Source of the DNA: NCED01 sp035493955
Lineage (GTDB): Bacteria > Pseudomonadota > Alphaproteobacteria > Caulobacterales > Caulobacteraceae
Assembly (NCBI GenBank): GCA_035493955.1
Contig: DATJHI010000023.1
Location: forward strand, 1 to 64,000
Reading direction: 5' to 3'
Length of the DNA: 64,000 nucleotides
The translations under genes were made by a program, and so were the position numbers. Shown here piece after piece: positions 33,905-42,645 of the stretch. Numbering within the stretch: position 1 is the first letter of the stretch; every line of letters starts with the position of its first letter. Under the pieces are notes generated by a model. It was not told the DNA's origin. It saw only the letters and a program-made list of their open reading frames with translations, and made no database searches.

Positions 33905-34992
33905 AGTCCGCCCCAGACCCTGCGGGGGATGAAGACGCTTCCCGACATCAGCTTGCGGGCGGTGCGCAGCAGGGCCGAGCGGCGGACCCTGATCCCCTCG
34001 CCCTCCAGTTCGACGTCCATGGCCACGGTGAAGAAGCCGGTGGGATGCTCGACCTCCAGCTCCTTGACCGCCGAGACGTCGGCGACGCCCGCCACCTCGG
34101 CGGCGACCGAGCCCGGGGTGACGCAGGCGGTGGCGACGCTGACCGCGCCGAATACCCCGATGGCTTCGTGCACCCGGTGGGGAATGAAGTTCCGGGTCGA
34201 AATGACGCCGCCGTGCTGGGGCGGGGCGACCAGGCACATCTTGGGCACGGTCTTCCGGATCACGTCGCCCAGGTTCATCATCGGCCCGACCTTCAGCCGG
34301 ATCGCCTCGATCCGCGCCTTCAGCGCCGCATCGGCCTCCAGCTCTTCGGGGCTCTCATAGCCGGTCTTGCCGAAGTCGCCGGCGCGCATCACCACCACGG
34401 GCATGCCGTTGTCGATGCACGTCAGCTCGATCCCGTCGACGCTGTCGCGGGCCTTGCCGGTGGGCAGCAGGGCCCCGCAGGTGGAGCCGGCCACGTCGAG
34501 GAAGTCGATGGGGATGGGGGCGGCGGTGCCGGGGACGCCGTCGATACGGGCCGCGCCTTCGTATTCGATCTCCCCGCCGGGGGTCTGGATCGCGGCGACG
34601 GCGATGCTGGCGCTGTTGACCATGTGGATGCGGACTTCGGTCAGGCCGTTCCGGGCCGGGATCAGGCCGTGCTCGATGGCGAAGGGGCCGACTCCGGCCA
34701 GCATGTTGCCGCAGTTCTGCGAGCCGTCGACCCGGGGCTTGTCGACGAAGACCTGCAGGAAAAGATAGTCCACGTCCGCGTCGGGACGGGTGGCCGGGCT
34801 GACGATGGCGATCTTGCTGGTCAGGGGATGGGCCCCGCCCATGCCGTCGATCTGGCGCGCGTCGGGCGAGCCCATGGCCGCCATCAGCACCCGGTCGCGG
34901 GTCTCGACGTCCGCTGGCAGGTCCGAGGCGCGGAAAAACAGGCCCTTGGAGGTGCCGCCGCGCATCGCCACGCAGGGAATGGCCGTCTGCAT
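33901..34992 (-). CDS. ligU: 4-Oxalomesaconate tautomerase
   Basis: This 363-residue PrpF/diaminopimelate-epimerase-fold protein starts with the family's IPCVAMRGGTSKGLFF (5-20) and has IDGMGGAHPLTSKIAIV (about 48-64) and DGSQNCGNMLAGVGPF (about 88-103), with the active-site lysine and cysteine regions. LigU isomerises 4-oxalomesaconate between double-bond isomers in protocatechuate 4,5-cleavage, supplying LigJ with its substrate. Its neighbours ligK and ligC support this role over the related PrpF (methylaconitate) function. Separated from ligK by 70 bp. ATG 34992. Confidence 0.9.
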   Translation of the reverse strand: MQTAIPCVAMRGGTSKGLFFRASDLPADVETRDRVLMAAMGSPDARQIDGMGGAHPLTSKIAIVSPATRPDADVDYLFLQVFVDKPRVDGSQNCGNMLAGVGPFAIEHGLIPARNGLTEVRIHMVNSASIAVAAIQTPGGEIEYEGAARIDGVPGTAAPIPIDFLDVAGSTCGALLPTGKARDSVDGIELTCIDNGMPVVVMRAGDFGKTGYESPEELEADAALKARIEAIRLKVGPMMNLGDVIRKTVPKMCLVAPPQHGGVISTRNFIPHRVHEAIGVFGAVSVATACVTPGSVAAEVAGVADVSAVKELEVEHPTGFFTVAMDVELEGEGIRVRRSALLRTARKLMSGSVFIPRRVWGGL

Positions 34993-35062
34993 TGCGGGGT
35001 CCTCCGCTGGTTTCGACCCGTGATCCTACCCCAGTCTTCCCCTCGGCGGGGAAGCGCCGGTC

Positions 35063-35752
35063 TCACTCCTCGGGCGGCTGGTCCATCCACTTCAGGCCCT
35101 TGGCCGCCAGGGGCTCGCGGAACTTGTAGAAATCGAGGCCGAGTTCGCCGGCCGTGAGCCGCGCGCGGGTGGCCGCTTCCTTCTCCTCGCGGGCCTTGCT
35201 CTTGGCCAGGACGGGGCCGGCCTCCTTGCGGCGGACCACCACCACCCCGTCGTCGTCGGCCACGATCACGTCTCCCGGATGGACCAGGGCCCCGCCGCAG
35301 ACCACCGGGACGTTGCAGTTGGCGACGGTCTCCTTGACCGTGCCCTGGGCGGAGACGCACTTCGACCAGACCGGGAACTTCATCCTAGTCAGGTCGGCGA
35401 CGTCGCGCACCCCGGCGTCGATGATCAGCCCGCGCACCCCCCGCGCCATCAGCGAACTGGCCAAGAGGTCCCCGAAATAGCCCATGTCGCAATAGGAGGT
35501 CGGGGCCACCACCAGGATGTCCCCGGCCCGGCACTGCTCCACCGCCACGTGGATCATCCAGTTGTCGCCGGGGGGAACCTCCACCGTGACCGCCGTCCCG
35601 GCGATGTGGGCGCCCGGATAGATCGGACGCATATAGGGGGCCATCAGCCCCTTGCGCCCCTGCGCCTCGTGCACGGTGGCCACGCCATAGTCCTTGAAGC
35701 CGTCGGCGGTGGCGGCGTCGGCGCGCCGGATGTTCTGGTAGACGACGCTCAT
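35063..35752 (-). CDS. ligK: 4-Carboxy-4-hydroxy-2-oxoadipate aldolase
   Basis: This RraA-like class II aldolase splits 4-carboxy-4-hydroxy-2-oxoadipate into pyruvate and oxaloacetate, the last step of the pathway. The 229-residue protein shows GVATVHEAQGRKGLM (about 22-36), PGDNWMIHVAVEQ (about 61-73), MGYFGDLLASSLMARGVRGLIIDAGVRD spread over about 90-117 (metal and substrate residues, with Arg and Asp of GVRD) and VVCGGALVHPGDVIVADDDG nearby. The stop-start overlap with the upstream aldo/keto reductase gene (ATGA) shows cotranscription. Confidence 0.92.
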   Translation of the reverse strand: MSVVYQNIRRADAATADGFKDYGVATVHEAQGRKGLMAPYMRPIYPGAHIAGTAVTVEVPPGDNWMIHVAVEQCRAGDILVVAPTSYCDMGYFGDLLASSLMARGVRGLIIDAGVRDVADLTRMKFPVWSKCVSAQGTVKETVANCNVPVVCGGALVHPGDVIVADDDGVVVVRRKEAGPVLAKSKAREEKEAATRARLTAGELGLDFYKFREPLAAKGLKWMDQPPEE

Positions 35753-36744
35753 GGGACGAGCTCCTCGGTGTCGATGTCGGCCTGGGAAGCGGCGTTGTAG
35801 CGCGGCCCTTCCACGGTCCTCGGATTGATCAGGGCGTCCAGCCGCGCCATCACCTCGGGCGACAGCCTTCGGCCCGCAGCGCCCAGGTTCTCCGCCAGGT
35901 GCGTCGTCCGGGTCGTGCCCGGAATGGGGACGATGATCTCGTCGACGGTAAGCAGCCAGGCCAGGGCCAGTTGGCCCATGGTGCAGCCGACCTCGCGGGC
36001 GACGGCCTCGTATCCGGGCAGCAGCGTCAGGTTGTGGCGGAAGGCCTCGCCCTGGAAGCGCGGCATGGCCCGGCGGATGTCGCCGGGGGCCAGGGTCTCG
36101 ACGTCGCGCACCGACCCGGCCAGGAAGCCCCGCGCCACCGGGCTGAAAGCGACGTAGGCCGCCCCGATCTCGCGGCACGCGGCCAGGGCGGCGACCTCGG
36201 CGTTGCGGGTCCACAGGGAATATTCGGACTGGAGCGCGGCGATCGGGTGGACGGCGTGGGCCCGGCGCAGAGTGGCGGCGGAGACCTCGGACAGGCCGAT
36301 GGCCTTGACCTTGCCGGCCTCGACCAGGTCGGCCATGGCCCCGACGCTGTCCTCGATGGGCACCTTCGGGTCGAGGCGGTGCTGGTAGTAGAGGTCGACC
36401 ACGTCGGTCTGCAGCCGCTTCAGGCTCTCGTCGCAGTTGGCCTTCAGGGTCTCGGGCCGGCCGTTGATCTCGCGCTTGCCCTCGGCGCTGATCGCCAGTC
36501 CGCCCTTGGTGGCGAGGAAGACGCCGTTGCGACGGCCCTTCAGCGCCTGGCCGACCAGGGCCTCGTTGGCCCCGCCGCCATACAGGCTGGCGGTGTCGAG
36601 CAGGGTGTAGCCGAGGTCGAGGGCGGCCTGCAGCAGGCGGATCGCCGCCGCCGGCTCGGTCGGGGGACCGTAGGCGTGGGACAGGCTCATGCAGCCGAGG
36701 CCGACCTCGACGATCTCGACCCCGGCGATGCGGCGGGTGGACAT
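35749..36744 (-). CDS. Aldo/keto reductase
   Basis: This 331-residue (beta/alpha)8 oxidoreductase has the catalytic tetrad visible: Asp and Tyr in LLDTASLYGGGANE (about 47-60), Lys in FLATKGG (about 75-81) and His in DLYYQHRLDP (about 115-124). The NADPH-binding VPIPGTTRTTHLAEN block (about 270-284) is intact. It is embedded between ligC and ligK with an 8-bp gap and a 4-bp overlap, so it is part of the operon. The protocatechuate pathway has no known reductase step, so it may handle an upstream aldehyde such as one made by the decarboxylase at the operon's head. Confidence 0.88.
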   Translation of the reverse strand: MSTRRIAGVEIVEVGLGCMSLSHAYGPPTEPAAAIRLLQAALDLGYTLLDTASLYGGGANEALVGQALKGRRNGVFLATKGGLAISAEGKREINGRPETLKANCDESLKRLQTDVVDLYYQHRLDPKVPIEDSVGAMADLVEAGKVKAIGLSEVSAATLRRAHAVHPIAALQSEYSLWTRNAEVAALAACREIGAAYVAFSPVARGFLAGSVRDVETLAPGDIRRAMPRFQGEAFRHNLTLLPGYEAVAREVGCTMGQLALAWLLTVDEIIVPIPGTTRTTHLAENLGAAGRRLSPEVMARLDALINPRTVEGPRYNAASQADIDTEELVP

Positions 36745-36752
36745 GGCGGCGC

Positions 36753-37703
36753 TCAGCGGGCGGCCTCCAGCTGCTTCTCCAATTCGCCCATGACCTTGTA
36801 GGTGTTGAGCACCTGACGGATCGAGGAATTGGGCTCGCGGCCTTCGGCGATGGCGGAAAAGAATTCCCGGTCCTGCAGCTCGATGCCGTTCATCGACACG
36901 GCGACCTTGGAGACGTCCACCTGCTCTTCCTTGCCGGTGAAGAGGTCGTCGTAGCGGGCCAGATAGGTGCCGTTGTCGCAGATGTAGCGGAAGAAGGTGC
37001 CCAGGGGCCCGTCGTTGTTGAACGACAGGGAAAGGGTGCAGATCGCCCCGGACCGGGTCTTGAGCTGGATCGACATGTCCATGGCGATGCCGAGGGTCGG
37101 GTGGAACGGGCCCTCGATGGCGTTGGCCAGGACCACGTCCTCGCCGGTCTGGTACTGGAACAGGTCGATGGTGTGGGCCGCGTGGTGCCACAACAGGTGG
37201 TCGGTCCAGGAGCGGGGCTCGCCGGCGGCGTTGATGTTGGTGCGGCGGAAGAAATAGGTCTGCACGTCCATCTGCTGGATGTGCAGCTCGCCGGCCTTGA
37301 TCCGGTTGTGCATCCACTGGTGCGACGGGTTGAACCGGCGGGTGTGGCCGACCATGCAGACCAGGCCCGTCTCCTGCTGCATCGCATTGACCGCCTGGGC
37401 GTCGGCCCAGCTGTCGGCGGCGGGGATCTCGACCTGGACGTGTTTGCCGGCGCGCAGGCACTGGATGGTCTGGGAGGCGTGCACCTGGGTCGGGGTGGCG
37501 AGGATGGCGGCCTCCACGCCCGGCAGGGCCAGGGCCTCGGCCAGGTCGGTGGTGTAGTGGCCGATACCGTATCTGGCGGCGGCTTCCCTGGTCGCCTCCA
37601 GGGTGCGCCCGACCAGGGAGACCACTTCGACGCCGGGAATATTCCTGATCCCGTCCAGATGCTTGAGGCCGAAAGCGCCGGCGCCGGCGAGGATGGCTTT
37701 CAT
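36753..37703 (-). CDS. ligC: 4-Carboxy-2-hydroxymuconate-6-semialdehyde dehydrogenase
   Basis: LigC oxidises the ring-fission product (as its cyclic hemiacetal) to 2-pyrone-4,6-dicarboxylate with NADP+. The 316-residue Gfo/Idh/MocA-type protein has the Rossmann loop LAGAGAFGLKHLDGI (5-19), KHVQVEIPAADSW near 91 (where most relatives have EKP), and the LigC-like TRRFNPSHQWMH (about 120-131) and WTDHLLWHHAAHTIDLF (about 162-178) blocks. The stop of ligB overlaps its ATG by four bases. The identity is supported by placement next to ligAB and ligI. Confidence 0.92.
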   Translation of the reverse strand: MKAILAGAGAFGLKHLDGIRNIPGVEVVSLVGRTLEATREAAARYGIGHYTTDLAEALALPGVEAAILATPTQVHASQTIQCLRAGKHVQVEIPAADSWADAQAVNAMQQETGLVCMVGHTRRFNPSHQWMHNRIKAGELHIQQMDVQTYFFRRTNINAAGEPRSWTDHLLWHHAAHTIDLFQYQTGEDVVLANAIEGPFHPTLGIAMDMSIQLKTRSGAICTLSLSFNNDGPLGTFFRYICDNGTYLARYDDLFTGKEEQVDVSKVAVSMNGIELQDREFFSAIAEGREPNSSIRQVLNTYKVMGELEKQLEAAR

Positions 37704-38542
37704 GGGTTGTTCTCGAGGATGAGGTGCCCGACCGCCGTGTTGGAGGCGGGTACGTGGTAGAAGCGGTAGATTTCGCGGGCGTCGGCGTCCATGGCGCCGC
37801 GCATGATCAGCCACATGACCAGCTCGACGCCCTCGGCCCCGGCCTCGCGCATATAGTCGACGTGCGGCATCCGGATCAGGGCCGACGGGTCCTTGGCCAT
37901 GCCGTCGAGGAAGGCCTGGTCGAACGCCCGGTTGATCAGTCCGGCGCGGGCCCCGGAGATCTGGTGGCTCATGCCGCCTGTGCCCCAGACCTGGACGTTC
38001 AGGTCCTCGGGGAAGCTTTCGATGGCCTTGCGGATGGCCTTGCCGATGGCGAAGCACCGCGCGCCCGAGGGCGGGGGGAACTGCACGACGTTGACGGCGA
38101 AGGGGATGACCCTGCACGGCCACGCCTCGGGCTGGCCGAACATCAGGGTCATCGGCACGGTCAGGCCGTGGTCGACGTCCATCTTGTTGACCAGGGTCAG
38201 GTCGAAATCGTCCTGGATCACCGACTGGGCGATGTGCGCGGCCAGCTCCGGGGCGCCCACGACGTCGGGCACCGGACGGGGACCCCATCCCTCGTCGGCG
38301 ACCTTGAACCCGGCCGCCGTGCCGATGGCGAAGGTGGGGATGATGTCCAGGCTGAAGGCGGTGGCGTGGTCGTTGTAGACCAGGAACACCACGTCGGGTT
38401 TCTGCTCGGCCTCCCAGCGCTTGGAGAACTCAAAGCCGTCGAACAGGGGCTTCCAGTAGGGTTCCCCCGTCTTCTTCAGGTCCCAGGCGGCGCCGATGGC
38501 GGGCACGTGGGAAGAGGCGACCCCGGCGGTGACTCTAGCCAT
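37700..38542 (-). CDS. ligB: Protocatechuate 4,5-dioxygenase beta (catalytic) subunit
   Basis: The beta subunit holds the Fe(II) that cleaves protocatechuate between C4 and C5. In this 280-residue protein the iron ligands known from Sphingobium LigB map to His12 (SSHVPAIG), His59 (YNDHATAF) and Glu240 (AEGVELVMW). The general-base histidine region is MSHQISGARAG (about 191-201). ATG 38542 is chosen; it overlaps the ligA stop by 8 bp, consistent with equal synthesis of both subunits. Confidence 0.95.
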   Translation of the reverse strand: MARVTAGVASSHVPAIGAAWDLKKTGEPYWKPLFDGFEFSKRWEAEQKPDVVFLVYNDHATAFSLDIIPTFAIGTAAGFKVADEGWGPRPVPDVVGAPELAAHIAQSVIQDDFDLTLVNKMDVDHGLTVPMTLMFGQPEAWPCRVIPFAVNVVQFPPPSGARCFAIGKAIRKAIESFPEDLNVQVWGTGGMSHQISGARAGLINRAFDQAFLDGMAKDPSALIRMPHVDYMREAGAEGVELVMWLIMRGAMDADAREIYRFYHVPASNTAVGHLILENNP

Positions 38543-38975
38543 TGCCGCCGGCCTTCCCATAGGGATCGCGGCCCCCGTCGCGACCGACCCATTCGGACGC
38601 GTAACGGTTGCCCTCCACGGGGCGGCCGCCCCGGATCATCATCTCGGCGTATTCCTGCTGGGTCATGCCGGTCATCGAGGCCGCCGCGAACTGGAAGCTG
38701 TGGCCGTCGGTGGCGAACAGCTTGGCCAGGAAATAGATGTTCCCCCCCGCACCGATCATGCGGTTGAAGTCGCGGGCCATCACCGCCTGCTTCTGCTCCT
38801 CGCTCATCGGCCATTCGTCGAGATAGGCCCGCTCGTCGGCCAGGAAGCGCTCGCGGTTCTCCGCCTTCATCAGCGAAACGCAGAACTGGTTGAGGTGGTA
38901 GCCGACGCGCGACTGGTCGGCGTCGAAGACGGTGGTGCCGGGTATGTCGCCGTAGTCCTTTTGCGCGGGAGCCAT
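38535..38975 (-). CDS. ligA: Protocatechuate 4,5-dioxygenase alpha subunit
   Basis: This 146-residue small helical subunit caps the LigB active site. The family blocks are GTTVFDADQSRVGYHLN (about 13-29), FCVSLMKAENRERFLADE (about 31-48), and RDFNRMIGAGGNIYFLAK (about 68-85), followed by the MTQQEYAEMMIRGGRP block. A 20-bp gap separates it from ligI upstream and its 3' end overlaps ligB. The order ligA-ligB is the usual one. Confidence 0.94.
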   Translation of the reverse strand: MAPAQKDYGDIPGTTVFDADQSRVGYHLNQFCVSLMKAENRERFLADERAYLDEWPMSEEQKQAVMARDFNRMIGAGGNIYFLAKLFATDGHSFQFAAASMTGMTQQEYAEMMIRGGRPVEGNRYASEWVGRDGGRDPYGKAGGNG

Positions 38976-38995
38976 GGTTCGGTCCTCGAACAGGG

Positions 38996-39868
38996 TCAGG
39001 CCCAATAGAGCCGCATCGGATTGTCCACCAGCAGCGACTGCTGCTTTTGCGGCGTGGTGGCGATCTTGGGGATCATGTCCACCAGCTTGCCGTCGTCGGG
39101 CATGTGGGTGCGCATGTTGGGGTGCGGCCAGTCGGTGCCCCAGATCACCCGGTCGGGGAAACGGTCGACCAGGGCGCGGCCATAGGGGACGAAGTCGTCG
39201 TAGGGCGGTCCCAGCTTGGAAATCCGCTCGGGGCAGGTGACCTTGACCCAGATGTTGTCGTGGTCGGCCATCAACTGCTGGAAGGCGTCGAAGTCGGGGT
39301 TCGCGTCGATCGGCTTGGAGACGTCGGGCACGGCCAGGTGGTCCACCACGATCCGGGTCGGAAAGCCGGTCAGCAGCGAGCGCAGGCGCTCCAGGTCGTG
39401 GGCCTCGAAATAGACCACGATGTGCCAGCCCAGCTTGGCGACGCGGGCGGCGATGGCGCGGTAGACCTCGTGCGGGGCCTCGTCGGCGAGACGGGGCAGG
39501 AAGTTGAACCGGGTCCCGCGCACGCCGGCCTCGTCCAGGGCCTTCAGTTCGGCGTCGGTGACCGACGGGTCGAGCACAGCCACGCCCCTGGCCTTGTCCC
39601 CAGCCTTGCGCAGGGCGTCCACCAGGGCGCGGTTGTCCGGGCCGTGGCAGCTCGCCTGGACGATGACGTTGCGGCTGAAGCCGAGGTAGTCGCGCAGGGC
39701 GAACAGCCTCTCCGCCGGGGCGTCGCAGGGGGTGTACTTGCGGTCGGGGGAATAGGGGAAGACCTCGCCCGGGCCGAACACATGGCAATGGGCGTCCACC
39801 GCACCCGCCGGCAGCCGGAAGGTCGGCTTGGACGGATTGGGGTGGAAGGGCATGTAGTTCGGATCCAT
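38996..39868 (-). CDS. ligI: 2-Pyrone-4,6-dicarboxylate lactonase
   Basis: LigI hydrolyses 2-pyrone-4,6-dicarboxylate to 4-oxalomesaconate. The 290-residue amidohydrolase-superfamily protein has the N-terminal AVDAHCHVFGP (about 23-33), VIVQASCHG (about 68-76), RGTRFNFLP (about 117-125), VVDHLAVPD (about 173-181) and the late catalytic aspartate in WGTDWPHPN (about 244-252). ATG 39868 is preferred to the one two codons upstream, because GGAGG then sits seven bases away. Confidence 0.94.
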   Translation of the reverse strand: MDPNYMPFHPNPSKPTFRLPAGAVDAHCHVFGPGEVFPYSPDRKYTPCDAPAERLFALRDYLGFSRNVIVQASCHGPDNRALVDALRKAGDKARGVAVLDPSVTDAELKALDEAGVRGTRFNFLPRLADEAPHEVYRAIAARVAKLGWHIVVYFEAHDLERLRSLLTGFPTRIVVDHLAVPDVSKPIDANPDFDAFQQLMADHDNIWVKVTCPERISKLGPPYDDFVPYGRALVDRFPDRVIWGTDWPHPNMRTHMPDDGKLVDMIPKIATTPQKQQSLLVDNPMRLYWA

Positions 39869-39978
39869 CGCCATCCTCCGGGGCCTTCTCGCCGCTTTGG
39901 CGGCTCTGGTTCTATGCTGCGCGCGGCGTCACCGGCCGCGGCCATATTGACCAAGGCGAAGGCCCCAGCCAACAGCCG

Positions 39979-40007
39979 GCGACAGGATCAGATGTCGATC
40001 CTATCGC
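39979..40007. promoter_or_regulatory. 11-bp inverted repeat upstream of ligI, candidate operator
   Basis: GCGACAGGATC (39979-39989) and GATCCTATCGC (39997-40007) are inverted copies with one mismatch, separated by AGATGTC. The dyad lies about 110 bp before the ligI start, in the 187-bp gap after the mdlC-like gene, the largest gap inside the operon. This suggests a second, separately controlled promoter for the ring-cleavage genes. Confidence 0.45.
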
Positions 40008-40055
40008 CATGACTCATATAGGAAATGTCGCTTCGCGGTCAGAAGCCTCCGTTTT

Positions 40056-41624
40056 TCAGTCGACCAGGACCTCGACCAGGGTGGGGCCGTCCGCCTCGAA
40101 GGAGGCCTTCAGCGCCGCGTCGAGCTTGGCCGGGTCGTCGACATAGGTCGAGGGAACCCCATGGCCGCGGGCGATGGCGCAGAAGTCGACTTCGGGCAGG
40201 GTGGCGCCCTGAAGCTGCTGCAGGCCGAAGAGCCGGCCGAAGTGGATCAGGGCTTCGTAGCGGTTGTTCTTCACGATCACGAAGCTGATCGGCAGCTTCA
40301 TCTGGGCCGCGGTCCACAGGGCCTGAATGGCGAACAGGCTGGAGCCGTCGCCGATCACCGCGATCACCTTGTCCTTGGGTCGCCCGAGGGCGACGCCGAT
40401 GGCGGCGGGCAGGCCGTGGCCGAGGCCGCCGCTGGAACAGGTGTAGAAGGTGTCCTTCTCGGTGATCGGCAGATAGTCGTGCATCGGCACGCGGCTGGAG
40501 GGCGCCTCCTCGACGATGATCGAACCCGCCGGCCGCAGCGCCGCGATCTGCTGCAACAGATAGCGGTCGGTCATCGGCTGGCCGGTCAGGCGAGGGGCGG
40601 GGACCCGCGCCGCCGGGGCGACCCGCGTCACCGGCTGCGGACCGTTCAGCAGGGCCTGGATGCCGCTCTTCATGTGGGTGACGATGGAGGTCCCGGTCGG
40701 CGCCCAGGCGGCCTGGGTGGGGTTGTCGACCAACTGGAACACCTCGGCGTCCGGCGGCGTGTGGGGGCCGACGCCCTCGATGTGATAGGTCGACAGCGGC
40801 CCGCCCAGGGTCAGGATCAGGTCGAAGCCGGTCAGGTTCTTGACGATCGAGTCCCGCGAGGCGGCCAGGAAGCCGCCGAACAGCCGGTGGTTCTCGGGGA
40901 AGCTGTTGCGGGCCGAGAAGGGCGCGACCCAGACCGGCGCATTGTGGCGCTCGGCCAGGGCGATGACCTCGTCCCAGGCCTGGTCGCGGGCCACCCCGGC
41001 CCCGACCACGATCACCGGGCGGCGGGCCGCCGCCAGGGCCGCGGCGGCGTCGGCCAGCATCTCCGCGTCTCCGGCCACCGTCCGGCTCACCCGACGCGGC
41101 GTCACCGGATCGCAGAGGCGATCCCAGTCGTCGGCGGGCACCGAGACGAACACCGGCCCCTGAGGGGGCTCCATGGCCACATAGTAGGCGCGGGCGATCG
41201 CCGCCGGCACGTCCTCGGCCCGGGCCGGTTCGACGCTCCACTTCACATAGGGCTTGGGGAATTCGGTGGCCTGGTCGGCGTAGAGGAAAGGCTCGTAGAG
41301 CATGATCGAGCGCGCCTGCTGGCCCGCGGTGACCACCAGCGGAGTCTGGTTGCGAAAGGCGGTGAACAGGTTGCCGGCCGCGTGGCCGACGCCGACGGCG
41401 GAGTGCAGGTTGACGAAGGCGGCGTTGCGGGTCGCCTGGGCGTAGCCGTCGGCCATCCCCAGGACGACGCTTTCCTGGAGGCCCAGGACGTAGCGGAAGT
41501 CGTCGGGGAAGTTGCGGAACATCGTCAGCTCGGTCGAGCCGGGATTGCCGAACAGGGTGGTCATGCCGAATTCGCGCAACAGGGCAAGGGTGGCGTCGCG
41601 GACCGTCGTCGAGCCCTGGGTCAT
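40056..41624 (-). CDS. mdlC: Benzoylformate-decarboxylase-type thiamine-diphosphate enzyme
   Basis: This 522-residue ThDP enzyme has FGNPGSTEL (25-33, with the catalytic Ser of benzoylformate decarboxylase), Glu in LQESVVLGMADGYA (about 49-62), LHSAVGVGHAAGNL (about 73-86, catalytic His) and a second active-site His candidate in LSTYHIEG. The ThDP-binding motif GDGSSLFAIQALW ends in NNRY. It decarboxylates aromatic 2-oxo acids to aldehydes. At the head of a protocatechuate operon, a hydroxylated or methoxylated benzoylformate is a likely substrate, giving 4-hydroxybenzaldehyde or vanillin. The exact substrate is not determined by sequence. Confidence 0.85.
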   Translation of the reverse strand: MTQGSTTVRDATLALLREFGMTTLFGNPGSTELTMFRNFPDDFRYVLGLQESVVLGMADGYAQATRNAAFVNLHSAVGVGHAAGNLFTAFRNQTPLVVTAGQQARSIMLYEPFLYADQATEFPKPYVKWSVEPARAEDVPAAIARAYYVAMEPPQGPVFVSVPADDWDRLCDPVTPRRVSRTVAGDAEMLADAAAALAAARRPVIVVGAGVARDQAWDEVIALAERHNAPVWVAPFSARNSFPENHRLFGGFLAASRDSIVKNLTGFDLILTLGGPLSTYHIEGVGPHTPPDAEVFQLVDNPTQAAWAPTGTSIVTHMKSGIQALLNGPQPVTRVAPAARVPAPRLTGQPMTDRYLLQQIAALRPAGSIIVEEAPSSRVPMHDYLPITEKDTFYTCSSGGLGHGLPAAIGVALGRPKDKVIAVIGDGSSLFAIQALWTAAQMKLPISFVIVKNNRYEALIHFGRLFGLQQLQGATLPEVDFCAIARGHGVPSTYVDDPAKLDAALKASFEADGPTLVEVLVD

Positions 41625-41718
41625 CGGTTGGTTCTCCTGAACGGCCGTCGGCCGAATCTGCGGGGTTTCGAGTGCGCCAAGCCGGCCATTCGATCTATTG
41701 CGTTTTTCGCGTCAAACC

Positions 41719-41733
41719 ATACGCTTTTTGCAT
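41719..41733. promoter_or_regulatory. Candidate LysR box at the lysR start
   Basis: ATACGCTTTTTGCAT fits the LysR T-N11-A rule and shares 10 of 15 positions with the perfect dyad at 42646-42660. It overlaps the lysR start codon and sits about 95 bp upstream of the mdlC-like gene's start, so it could serve autorepression and divergent activation. A neighbouring GCGTTTTTCGC (41700-41710) may be a second half-site. Confidence 0.4.
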
Positions 41734-42628
41734 GGCCTTCGATCACCGCCAACTGCGCGCCTTCCTCGCCATCGTCGACCACGGCGGTCTCGGGCGCGCG
41801 GCGGCGCACGTCAACCTCAGCCAGTCGGCCCTCACCCGCCTGGTGCAGGACATGGAGGCCCGGCTCGGCGTGCCCCTGTTCGAGCGCAGCCGCAGGGGCA
41901 TGACCCCCACCAGCTTCGGCGAGGCCCTGACCCCGCACGCGCGGCTCCTGCTGTTCGAGATGGGCCAGGCGGTGGACACCCTGGACGCCCTGCGCGGGGT
42001 CCGGCGGGGGACTTTGCGCATCGGCGCCCTGGCCGCGGTGAGCCGCACCTTCCTGCCCGGCGCGGTGGCCAGCCTGCTGCAGAAGTCGCCGCTGCTTCAG
42101 GTCGAACTGCTCGAGGGGGCCGAGGACCGGCTGTTGGCGGCCCTGCAGGGAAAGTCGATCGACCTGATGATCGCCAGCACCTTGCCGCCCGACGAGGAGA
42201 TCACTCCGGTCGGGGCGTGCGGCTACGAGGATTATTTCAGCGTCTTCTGTTCCGCCGAGCACCGCCTGGCGGCCGCCCCGGCGGTCACCCTGGGCGAGGT
42301 GCTGGCGCAGACCTGGATCATGCCGCCGAGGGGCGCTGCGCCCCGCCTCCTGTTCGAGGAGGCGGTGCGCGCCACGGGTCGTCCCATTCCCCGCGTGGCC
42401 ATAGAGAGCACCTCGCCCAGCGCCATGGTGGCCTTCGTCGCCCGCACCGCATGCCTGGGCTGGCTCCCGCGCCCGCTGTTCGCCAGCGAGGAGCAGACCG
42501 GCCAGGTCCGCGTGCTGGAAGCGCCCGAGCTGGTCCTGCGGCGCCGGTTCTTCGTCTACCGCCGCAGCCGTGGCCTCCTGCCCGCCGCCGCGTCGCAGTT
42601 CCTGGCGGAGTTGCCGCTGACCCGGTAG
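41732..42628 (+). CDS. LysR-type transcriptional regulator of the lig operon
   Basis: This 298-residue protein has the N-terminal winged helix-turn-helix (QLRAFLAIVDHGGLGRAA, NLSQSALTRLVQDMEARL, FERSRRGM; residues 7-61) and a C-terminal effector-binding domain (LRIGALAAVSRTFLPGA from about 92). ATG 41732 is used because the HTH begins immediately after it. The upstream in-frame ATG at 41672 would add 20 unrelated residues. Divergent transcription from the mdlC-lig operon is the classic arrangement for LysR control by an aromatic inducer. Confidence 0.92.
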   Translation: MAFDHRQLRAFLAIVDHGGLGRAAAHVNLSQSALTRLVQDMEARLGVPLFERSRRGMTPTSFGEALTPHARLLLFEMGQAVDTLDALRGVRRGTLRIGALAAVSRTFLPGAVASLLQKSPLLQVELLEGAEDRLLAALQGKSIDLMIASTLPPDEEITPVGACGYEDYFSVFCSAEHRLAAAPAVTLGEVLAQTWIMPPRGAAPRLLFEEAVRATGRPIPRVAIESTSPSAMVAFVARTACLGWLPRPLFASEEQTGQVRVLEAPELVLRRRFFVYRRSRGLLPAAASQFLAELPLTR

Positions 42629-42645
42629 CCGGCGTCCGGCAGCCC

